Shown piece after piece: positions 25,815-33,186 of a stretch of DNA of 52,381 nucleotides (its first letter is position 1; each line of letters begins with the position of its first letter). The DNA is taken from the NCBI GenBank assembly GCA_013373125.1, contig JABXIK010000078.1:1-52381 (forward strand), in the 5' to 3' direction. The notes beneath the pieces were generated by a model. That model saw only the letters and a list, made by a program, of their open reading frames with translations, made no database searches and was not told where the DNA came from. Source of the DNA: Gammaproteobacteria bacterium. Lineage in GTDB: Bacteria; Pseudomonadota; Gammaproteobacteria; Pseudomonadales; Oceanobacteraceae. A program made the position numbers and the translations under genes.

Positions 25815-26300
25815 TTATGAAAAACGAGAAATATTAATATCGAGTAGACGGTGCATAACTATAACTGGTGGTAAAAACAAACTTAATACCATTAAAAAAC
25901 CAAAGCGATACCAAAGAAGCGTATTTGGATCTATTTGATCTTCCAAAAACAGTAACATCATCTTTAGCAATATAAGACTTACTATAATCAACATTGGGAC
26001 TAACAAAATTAAGCGCAACCAATGAGAGTTCATTCCAAATTTACGAATATAAACCGTAAGCCTCTCACTGAAAATCAGTTCAATTTTTTCAACTCCCTTT
26101 CGTCTGGGCAGCATGCCTGCTGTATAAGTGATCAGCAGCGACATAATAAAGATCATAATAATCGTATTTATTACTAGATCTTGTACTAGCCATGTAATAG
26201 ACAGATCAATATTCGAAGGCAAAGTAATCCAGCTTAATAGTGCATTTATTACAATTGTTAAAAATATAAAATCAAAAAGGATTATCTTTGCCAATTTCAT
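25815..26300 (-). CDS. Four-helix integral membrane protein of unknown function
   Basis: A 161-residue protein with four likely membrane helices at about 7-26, 40-62, 95-118 and 131-149. A basic loop (PRRKGVEKIE) lies between helices 2 and 3. I do not recognise a family, and no catalytic motif is visible. It is the last gene of the nine-gene operon and starts 2 nt after the carrier protein stop. It may place or move the product at the membrane, or serve as an immunity or accessory component (inference only). Base composition is AT-rich like the rest of the cluster. Confidence 0.75.
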   Translation of the reverse strand: MKLAKIILFDFIFLTIVINALLSWITLPSNIDLSITWLVQDLVINTIIMIFIMSLLITYTAGMLPRRKGVEKIELIFSERLTVYIRKFGMNSHWLRLILLVPMLIIVSLILLKMMLLFLEDQIDPNTLLWYRFGFLMVLSLFLPPVIVMHRLLDINISRFS

Positions 26301-26302
26301 AT

Positions 26303-26536
26303 TTAGGCCACGACAACTCTTAAGTTTTCATCTAATTGTCGCAAAGTAGTGTATTCATCAAACTCCATTGAGTCAGGGTCTATCGCATTGGGATAGATTT
26401 CTTCACATATCATGATTAATTCAACGACATTCATTGAATCAACACCCAGCGTCATCATAGTAGCGTCGGCATCAACACTATCTTTATTCAACAACTCTGC
26501 TACTTCTTGCAATAGTTGATTTAACGTATTAGACAT
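26303..26536 (-). CDS. Acyl carrier protein of the nine-gene cluster
   Basis: A 77-residue carrier protein. Ser34 in LGVDSMNVVEL is the expected 4'-phosphopantetheine attachment site, and the acidic helix pattern IMICEEIYP follows. It is much more divergent than housekeeping AcpP. ATG 26536 has AAGGAG at good spacing; the frame extends seven codons upstream into the hydrolase gene. Its start overlaps the hydrolase end by 8 nt. It probably carries the substrate loaded by the cluster's AMP ligase. No phosphopantetheinyl transferase gene is in the window, so a housekeeping one must act. Confidence 0.9.
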   Translation of the reverse strand: MSNTLNQLLQEVAELLNKDSVDADATMMTLGVDSMNVVELIMICEEIYPNAIDPDSMEFDEYTTLRQLDENLRVVVA

Positions 26537-27431
26537 ATTTTTCTCCTTGTTTTTCATCTAATTCATTCATCCAAATCAAAGCATGTTTTTTGGCTTTTCT
26601 TAAGATATTAAAATGATTAGCACCTTCCACAACCTTCATACATGATGCTGGGTTTGAATGTAAAATCTGATTAAACACATCTTCAGAATATTCATATTTA
26701 GTGACCTCATCGTCCGAGCCTATCGCATAAAAAACGGGGACAGACAGCCTTCTTAAAAATTTATTAGGGTTTTTAAATGCATAGCTTTTCACAGTTAAAT
26801 AGCTAAATTTGAAATCAAACTCTTGATTCATATTTTTAGGGAAGGTTAAAACATAAGCATGACGAAAAATCGGGAAATAACTTGCTAAGAAAAGTTTAAA
26901 ATAGTTCATTCTAGGTAGAGTTTGGATTAATTTATTCGAAAATATCCTCATAAAAACAGGTAATAATGAGTTTAAAGTACCAAGCAATATATTGGGATTA
27001 GATCGAAAATTTTGAGGATAGATTGGAGCAAAGCATATTAGCCCATCTACACCAAATACATTGTAATCAGCTAGTACTTTCGAATTAATAACGGTACCAC
27101 CTGAATGACCTGACAAATAAAAAGGTAAAATAGGGTATTCACTTTTAATATATTCAACTAACTGTATCAAGTCCATTTCTAATTGACCTGTATACTCAAC
27201 TCGACCTTTCCTACCTCCACTTTTACCAGACCCACGAAAATCAACCAAGTAACACACAACACCGGAATTTGCTAAAAATCTGGCGTAACTCGTGTAGAAC
27301 TCTTTATTGATAGCATTTCCATGAGTATGAAGAAGAACTCTTTTTGGAGATTCAGGTAAAAATATCGAAACGGATATATCTACTCCATCATTAAGTTGGA
27401 ATGTAGTTAAATATTCAGTGAAATTAGGCAT
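26529..27431 (-). CDS. Alpha/beta hydrolase, possible acyl-ACP thioesterase or acyltransferase
   Basis: A 300-residue alpha/beta hydrolase. An oxyanion-type HTHGN sits near 35-39, DFRGSGKSGGRKG near 64-76, the nucleophile elbow GHSGG at 108-112 (Ser110), a late Asp in GSDDEVT and His in GANHF. It resembles serine lysophospholipase-like hydrolases, and more loosely the hydrolases that accompany exosortase A loci. Its place next to the carrier protein suggests that it releases or transfers the thioester product (inference). It overlaps both neighbours by 8 nt. There is no signal peptide, so it is cytoplasmic. Confidence 0.82.
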   Translation of the reverse strand: MPNFTEYLTTFQLNDGVDISVSIFLPESPKRVLLHTHGNAINKEFYTSYARFLANSGVVCYLVDFRGSGKSGGRKGRVEYTGQLEMDLIQLVEYIKSEYPILPFYLSGHSGGTVINSKVLADYNVFGVDGLICFAPIYPQNFRSNPNILLGTLNSLLPVFMRIFSNKLIQTLPRMNYFKLFLASYFPIFRHAYVLTFPKNMNQEFDFKFSYLTVKSYAFKNPNKFLRRLSVPVFYAIGSDDEVTKYEYSEDVFNQILHSNPASCMKVVEGANHFNILRKAKKHALIWMNELDEKQGEKYV

Positions 27432-28491
27432 ATTGATGCCCTTTTTCCTTTGCTAGCCTTTCCAAGTAACTGTTATCCATATCCCAACTAAAATATAAAT
27501 CCTCAATACCACGATATTCCTTTTGAAAACAAAGTACGCCTTCCTTAATTTTCTGATCTACGCAACCTTTTCGATCTATCAAAACCGAGCGACAATACTC
27601 AAGGTGTGCTTCAAAATCACCATGAATTTCTCTTGGCTCCTGCATCCAATTCTGCGTAAACTGGTTACCTTTTATAATACGAAGGATACCAAAACGTCCA
27701 CCAACGCCTAATCCCGTCATAATCAAAGAACCTGATTCACAATGCTCTTTATATGCTCTAAATTCGAATAATTGTTTCATACTCATAAAATGCCGATGAT
27801 CATATTCCAGGCTGCTCAACCACTGACTATCTGGTAGCTTTTTTGAAACCATCATTTGAATTGTATGGGAGATTGCTTTGGACCATGGCGCACTAACATC
27901 GAACGATACATACTTACCGGGTATCTGTTCATTTAACTCAACCAGATGCTTTGACATTTTTAATATCGTGGCAGCTTGTTGTGATAAGTCGGTTGATACG
28001 GAAACAATCTTACAACTATCAATAACATAGTCATCATGAGTTAACAGATTTTTTTCCTTTTTAGTAAGCTCAAAACCACCATAACTGGAATCGATGACAA
28101 GTCCGTCTTGTCCTGGTAAGTTACCTATCCCCAAACCATTTAAACCATCTTGAACACACTGGTCAGGTGCTTCTATCACCCAAGCCAAAACAGATTTGTG
28201 CTGACTTTTCGAAAATTCTAGAGTCACGGCAAAAAGACCCAAGCACCCCTGAGAAACAATCTTAATTGGTATCTTAGAATATTTACTCGTTAATTTATAA
28301 AAGACATCAACCATTTCTTTAAACGTAAAGAATGACAACTCCGTAGAAGAAGTCACATATATACAATCAGGAAGTTTTCCATGAGTGTCCATATAACTAC
28401 TAATTGATTCATCAAATAACTGAAACATAGTGGAGGATGAATCGTAAGATACTCCCCATACTGAAGATAAAACCACACCAGAGTTATTCAT
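27424..28491 (-). CDS. Divergent thiolase-fold (KAS III-like) protein, subunit B
   Basis: A 355-residue protein I can place only by fold-level features. A Cys in the nucleophile position (VSQGCLGLF, Cys83) is followed by a VLAWVIEA strand. Near the end the glycine-rich TGLGVGGRFG (259-268) resembles the closing loop of FabH-type synthases. At the place where FabH has its PHQAN histidine this protein reads SAPWSK. The later RHGN-like position reads DHRHFMSM. So Cys may be kept while the classical His/Asn pair is altered. It overlaps the preceding thiolase-like gene and the hydrolase by 8 nt each. It may act as a heteromer with its neighbour, as PqsB and PqsC do (inference). Confidence 0.6.
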   Translation of the reverse strand: MNNSGVVLSSVWGVSYDSSSTMFQLFDESISSYMDTHGKLPDCIYVTSSTELSFFTFKEMVDVFYKLTSKYSKIPIKIVSQGCLGLFAVTLEFSKSQHKSVLAWVIEAPDQCVQDGLNGLGIGNLPGQDGLVIDSSYGGFELTKKEKNLLTHDDYVIDSCKIVSVSTDLSQQAATILKMSKHLVELNEQIPGKYVSFDVSAPWSKAISHTIQMMVSKKLPDSQWLSSLEYDHRHFMSMKQLFEFRAYKEHCESGSLIMTGLGVGGRFGILRIIKGNQFTQNWMQEPREIHGDFEAHLEYCRSVLIDRKGCVDQKIKEGVLCFQKEYRGIEDLYFSWDMDNSYLERLAKEKGHQYA

Positions 28492-29767
28492 TTAATATCC
28501 ATCCATGATTAGTTATAATTTTCTCAATTTTAGATAAAACATGCATTGAATCTGTACAAATTTGGAAAGTGTTATCTCCTAAGTCTTCCAAATAGGGAAC
28601 AAATGAACGATCTATAACTAATGTATTAAATATTGATTTATCTAAAATATGATTGAGACTGTAACCAGCAATAATGAGTGTTTTATCTGAGAGTAAACTA
28701 TCAGGCATAGGTATCGTATTTGGACCAGGCAAACGATAATAGATATTTTCAGAATTGCTGACTACCTCTCCTGCTAATTGGTATCGTAAGATTGGATTTA
28801 CCAATATATTCCCAGTTATACCTCTTTCACTGGCCAAAGAATAATCACCGTCTGATTCCAAAGGTTGTTGCAAATTAAGAGATAACATTGGCAAAAAGCC
28901 GGTCGGATGCTGCGATATTTGATAAATCCTTGAGAATTGATAGTATTTTGAGCAAGTTACTTTACTCGAATTATTCTTTTGAACATCAGATATATCCATA
29001 ATGCTCAACGTATTAAACTCTAACTGAGCATCCACACTAACTGAGACACTTGCAACTCCCCAATAACCACTAAAAGCCAACGAACCTAAAATATAACGCT
29101 CTCCTTTAGTTCCATTTTTAATAATGGACAACCAAGGATCTGATCCAAAGCAGTGACCAAATTCATCATGAAGATCCGGGAATAATGTATAGCCAGAAAA
29201 TAATTTATGACTTAGATCACGAGTAGACTCTGGGAAAAATGGTAGCACGATATTTTTGCAACCAAAGCGTTTAGACATTCTTTTCAAATTAATGGAAAAT
29301 TCAGCCATAGGATTAGATGATACTTGATTGGCAACTTGAAGTGATTTTTGATTACCTAATTTTATATATAAGGTACAAACCCCATAGCCAGACTTCCCCC
29401 AATGTGGATGCTGGTCCCAGAAGCTATACCCTCCTAAATTTGCATCCAAAATTGAAAGAATTATTGCTTTACTTTCAGGAAAACACTGTTGAGCATGCCG
29501 CAATGCATATCCCCAAGATGCACATTCATAGGCATTAATAAACAAATCATAATTAACATTTGAATTGACTGGAGAGTCGATTTCATTAAAGGGTGAAGAT
29601 ATGGAGGTACTCAAAATAAAATGGGGGGATGCGTCATTATCATGCAAATTCAAACAGGTGAAGTTGGTATTTAATGCTCCAATTACACAACCAAGGATAT
29701 CTTCACTATTAATGAATGAATTCGGAATTGATGTATAACTAGCCCCTAATAATTTCAAATTATTCAC
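28484..29767 (-). CDS. Divergent thiolase-fold (KAS III-like) protein with C-terminal extension, subunit A
   Basis: A 427-residue protein. The N-terminal ~250 residues look thiolase-like: NAYECASWGYALRHA puts Cys82 at the nucleophile position. FGHCFGSDPWLS (203-214) fits the GHxxGSD loop of some KAS III relatives. YILGSLAFSGYWGVASV (225-241) resembles the C-terminal Gly loop. FabH's first catalytic His appears replaced (IVLPFFPES). The last ~175 residues form an extra domain I do not recognise. Translation starts at GTG 29767, 2 nt after the decarboxylase stop, with no strong Shine-Dalgarno. Its end overlaps the second thiolase-like gene by 8 nt. Confidence 0.6.
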   Translation of the reverse strand: MNNLKLLGASYTSIPNSFINSEDILGCVIGALNTNFTCLNLHDNDASPHFILSTSISSPFNEIDSPVNSNVNYDLFINAYECASWGYALRHAQQCFPESKAIILSILDANLGGYSFWDQHPHWGKSGYGVCTLYIKLGNQKSLQVANQVSSNPMAEFSINLKRMSKRFGCKNIVLPFFPESTRDLSHKLFSGYTLFPDLHDEFGHCFGSDPWLSIIKNGTKGERYILGSLAFSGYWGVASVSVSVDAQLEFNTLSIMDISDVQKNNSSKVTCSKYYQFSRIYQISQHPTGFLPMLSLNLQQPLESDGDYSLASERGITGNILVNPILRYQLAGEVVSNSENIYYRLPGPNTIPMPDSLLSDKTLIIAGYSLNHILDKSIFNTLVIDRSFVPYLEDLGDNTFQICTDSMHVLSKIEKIITNHGWILNE

Positions 29768-29769
29768 AG

Positions 29770-30912
29770 CTAAGAAATCTCATCCATTAGGATATATGTT
29801 TTAGCTTTCTCGAGACCTAGAAAATTTACGGGTGAATAAGATTGATGATAAGCTCCACAATCATCAAATACTAAAAGGCTTCCCGTAACTGGTGCTCGAC
29901 ATGATGATTTTGCCTTGCCGATAATATCTTGACGATTACAGCTATTTCCAACAAACATTAAATCAACCGGTTCGGTCAACTGCGTTTCTTTTATAAAATG
30001 TGGTGACCTATAGCGTTTAATCATTGCTTCCGTTTGGCATAACAAAAATGAATGTGCTATTCCTCCATCGCAAATACTATATAAACAGTTACCAATTTCT
30101 TTTTGTTTGATCACCTTTGTTACAAACCAACCCGCTCGCTCAAACACCGCCCGCCCAGATTCATGGTATAAGACATATCCAGACAATCGACTATTAAGAG
30201 CATCTCTGTATTTTGAGAAATCAAATTCCTCATACTGCCAATTAGAAGAAAATCCACCGCCAAGGTTTATTGCAGTAAGCTTATAGTTAAGAATAGATTC
30301 TAGCCCACAGACTAAATCCGAAATTCCATCAATCAAAGTAAATGCTATTTGTGAAAAAGTATAAGAACCTGAGTAAGTATGAATTCCCTTAACCACCACA
30401 TGAGAATGATTTAGTCGATTGCATGCTAACTTAGCATCATTAATTGAAAGACCAAATTGATCTTGATTGATTTTTACCTCTTTAGATTTCAAAATCTCAC
30501 TACTATTCACCCTTAAGAATATCTCAATCTTATCTCTGTAGGGGGTACCCAAAATTTCATCTAATTGCTCTAAATTATCAATTATGAACACAGTGTTACT
30601 GGCTAGACACTTCTTGATTTCTAGCTCCCCCAAAGCGGGACTATTCATAAATCTTTCTTGGGCATTCAATTGAACGATTGTTTTTAGCTCATTAAGCGAG
30701 GTCGCCTCGTAACCATCTACTCTATTACCCAGTAAACTAAGAAAATCAAAATTGCTATTTGCCTTTATAGAAACAATAAGATTGGTACCTAATGCTTCTT
30801 TTAGAGAATGATAATTAATTTTAGCCGAATACGGTGAATATAAATAACAAGGAGTTTGAATATCATTTTGATAACGCTCAATATAGTCGGTAATATTGTT
30901 TAATTTACCCAT
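29770..30912 (-). CDS. Fold-type III PLP-dependent decarboxylase, exosortase-A-locus/BtrK-like
   Basis: A 380-residue alanine racemase-fold decarboxylase related to diaminopimelate and ornithine decarboxylases. PLP Lys50 is in SIKANSN. QFGLSINDA lies at 152-160 and GIHTYSGS with His178 at 176-183. The phosphate loop is LGGGF (217-221). ESGR at 251-254, the catalytic Cys325 in NSCNRQD and GAY near 353-355 complete the set. The pattern resembles decarboxylases of exosortase A loci and BtrK, which decarboxylates glutamyl-ACP. A carrier-bound amino acid is therefore a plausible substrate. GGAGG precedes ATG 30912; an upstream TTG is less likely. It overlaps the ligase gene by 8 nt. Confidence 0.85.
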   Translation of the reverse strand: MGKLNNITDYIERYQNDIQTPCYLYSPYSAKINYHSLKEALGTNLIVSIKANSNFDFLSLLGNRVDGYEATSLNELKTIVQLNAQERFMNSPALGELEIKKCLASNTVFIIDNLEQLDEILGTPYRDKIEIFLRVNSSEILKSKEVKINQDQFGLSINDAKLACNRLNHSHVVVKGIHTYSGSYTFSQIAFTLIDGISDLVCGLESILNYKLTAINLGGGFSSNWQYEEFDFSKYRDALNSRLSGYVLYHESGRAVFERAGWFVTKVIKQKEIGNCLYSICDGGIAHSFLLCQTEAMIKRYRSPHFIKETQLTEPVDLMFVGNSCNRQDIIGKAKSSCRAPVTGSLLVFDDCGAYHQSYSPVNFLGLEKAKTYILMDEIS

Positions 30913-32377
30913 TAACAATTGCCTCCTTCATACCGTTACGATCAATTTTTCCATTTTGAGTAAATATAAAATCAGCGAGAAATGTTACTTTTTTAGGACG
31001 ATAATCAACATCTAAAACTTCATTCAATTTTAATAATATCAGCTCTTTATCAAAATCTGATTTTATAGCGATATGTGCAATTTCATTTCCATTCCTATCT
31101 TCATCTGGAATAACGACACACATTTCTATTTCAGGAATAAGACCAACAATATCCTCGATTTCATTAGGGTATAGGCAAAATCCTGCTTGTTTAATTAATT
31201 CTTTACTTCGTCCAACAAAATAAAAATAACCATCACTATCTTGCTTAAATAAATCACCTGTAGACAACCAGTTATCATCTCTATATTTTCCGTTTATCAA
31301 TCCACAACCAGTATTCGATTGACTTTTATAGCCCTGCATAACCATACCACTACGAACAAATAACTCTCCAACTTGACCATTCTCAACTTCTTCATAGATA
31401 CATTGCCCATTATTCTCTACTTTACGAAATAGCTTAGCCACAAGTCCCGGAATAGGTAAACCAACCGATCCCATTTTACGAATTAAATCTTTAGGATGAA
31501 GATAAAGAACCCGTTTTGTCTCAGTTAATCCGTACATACAATAAATATCTATATCAGGTAAAAACTTAAGAATCGATTGAATCTCGGAGACCCCCAACCT
31601 TCCCCCTGTGTTAGTTATCTTTTTCAAAGAAGGCAATTCGGATTTTGTTAACTTCAAACCTGAAATTAAGATATTCGATATAACCGGAACAATAGGTAAA
31701 CACGTAATATCAAACTCTTTAAGCTTCTTTATAAAAGTAACTGGATTAAGATGATCTCTATAGAAAATAATATCTAAATCACAATAAAGACTGAACAATA
31801 ATTGATATAGACCATAATCAAAGGACATCGGTGATACACACATAATCTTGTCATTTTCTTTAAGATCTAAATAGAAGGTCAGAGAACTTAGTGCTTGAAG
31901 TACATTCCCATGAGTCAAACAAATTCCCTTTGGATGACCAGTACTACCAGACGAATAAATTATCATAGCCAAATCAACACTAGTGACCGGATAGGGTTTA
32001 CTTGTTTTAAACAGAGGAGTATATGGAGAGGGAATTCCCAACCAGCAATCACCAACTTCACCTAAGAAAATACGAGCACCACTATCTATTGCAATTTTTT
32101 CCACTTCCGACAAAGCATTAAATTTAACCGGTATAACCGTTATGCCAAGGTGCCAACAAGCTAATAAAGTAGATATTGAATGGGTACTATATACCGATTC
32201 AACTATTACAACCTCACCTTGTTGAATCTTTAGTTCTTTTATAGAATTTATTCGAGAATATATTTCTTTTTTTAATAATCTCGTATTCACGCCATCACGA
32301 CTATCAGAAAAGCTAATAAATCCATGCCACCTTTCATCAAGAACTTTATTAACTAGATCAGATAAACTAAAATACAT
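30905..32377 (-). CDS. Acyl- or aminoacyl-AMP ligase
   Basis: A 490-residue adenylate-forming enzyme. It has the P-loop IYSSGSTGHPKG (140-151), PMSFDYGLYQLLF near 183-195, YGLTET near the middle, STGDLF with the ATP-ribose Asp, GRSKELIKQAGFCLYP, and the C-terminal catalytic Lys477 in QNGKIDRNG. The SFDYG segment resembles the AMP ligases found beside exosortase A genes. It presumably activates an acid and loads it onto the cluster's carrier protein; free CoA as acceptor is not excluded. It starts 2 nt after the methyltransferase stop and overlaps the decarboxylase. Confidence 0.85.
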   Translation of the reverse strand: MYFSLSDLVNKVLDERWHGFISFSDSRDGVNTRLLKKEIYSRINSIKELKIQQGEVVIVESVYSTHSISTLLACWHLGITVIPVKFNALSEVEKIAIDSGARIFLGEVGDCWLGIPSPYTPLFKTSKPYPVTSVDLAMIIYSSGSTGHPKGICLTHGNVLQALSSLTFYLDLKENDKIMCVSPMSFDYGLYQLLFSLYCDLDIIFYRDHLNPVTFIKKLKEFDITCLPIVPVISNILISGLKLTKSELPSLKKITNTGGRLGVSEIQSILKFLPDIDIYCMYGLTETKRVLYLHPKDLIRKMGSVGLPIPGLVAKLFRKVENNGQCIYEEVENGQVGELFVRSGMVMQGYKSQSNTGCGLINGKYRDDNWLSTGDLFKQDSDGYFYFVGRSKELIKQAGFCLYPNEIEDIVGLIPEIEMCVVIPDEDRNGNEIAHIAIKSDFDKELILLKLNEVLDVDYRPKKVTFLADFIFTQNGKIDRNGMKEAIVNG

Positions 32378-32379
32378 CG

Positions 32380-33177
32380 CTAGTTTTCCGCCTTTAACTC
32401 AAACTGAACAACCCTATACCCCTGTAGCAAATCAGGTAGATATTTAAGAGTCTGTTTTTTAATAAAACCACTTCCTTGTTCAATCACAGATTTCTGATTC
32501 AACTTAATATAGCCCAAATCCAACATTGGTTTCTCTGGGTTATCCATTGGCTGATAATATGCTCCTAAAGAATTGACTTCCTTATCAAAACGCTGGCTAT
32601 AACGCTGCACAAACGCCTTGCTCATAACATCTGTAATCAAGAAATGACGAGGAAACAAGCTAGCTACTTCTGATAACGTTGATTTTTGCTGTGATTCATC
32701 CAAATATATATTTACCCCTTCCATTACTAATAAAACATTTTTAAAGTCAGTATATGGGGATAAAACTTGTTTCAAGCATTCCGGAGAAAAATCAACCTTT
32801 AAGCGAAACAATGGGTTCTTACATTGATCTGCATCCAACAATGAATTCTTATAAACCGTCAGGTCATGACTATCAATCTCTAACCAAGTACCACCATTAA
32901 GCCGAAATGATCGACTATCCAAGCCACTTCCAATACCTATCACTAAGGGATCCGAATACTTATCAATAAATTCCTGTATGGCGTTATCGATTAAAAAGTG
33001 ACGCATTAATATGTTACGACTTTCTAGCTTATAAGCAGAAAAACGTTGAAATATTGCCTTCCCTTCACTTCCTAATAATTTTCCGGCATACGCATCAGAG
33101 ACAATGGATTCTTTCGCTTCGTAATCTGCTGCCCGAATTCCACAACAAAAGAAGGCTGTATTGGATACTGCTTTCAT
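32380..33177 (-). CDS. LCM-family SAM-dependent methyltransferase
   Basis: A 265-residue methyltransferase of the leucine carboxyl methyltransferase (PPM1/TcmP-like) family. Typical features are the N-terminal SNTAFFCCGIRAADYEAKES and DAYAG. The SAM motif GIGSGLDSR lies at 81-89, WLEIDSHDL with an acidic residue near 98-106, and LLVMEGVNIYL near 150-160. Known relatives methylate carboxylates or hydroxyls of proteins and polyketides. Here it probably O-methylates the cluster product (inference). AAGGGAA precedes the ATG. It follows the dehydrogenase by 9 nt. Confidence 0.85.
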   Translation of the reverse strand: MKAVSNTAFFCCGIRAADYEAKESIVSDAYAGKLLGSEGKAIFQRFSAYKLESRNILMRHFLIDNAIQEFIDKYSDPLVIGIGSGLDSRSFRLNGGTWLEIDSHDLTVYKNSLLDADQCKNPLFRLKVDFSPECLKQVLSPYTDFKNVLLVMEGVNIYLDESQQKSTLSEVASLFPRHFLITDVMSKAFVQRYSQRFDKEVNSLGAYYQPMDNPEKPMLDLGYIKLNQKSVIEQGSGFIKKQTLKYLPDLLQGYRVVQFELKAEN

Positions 33178-33186
33178 AAATTCCCT

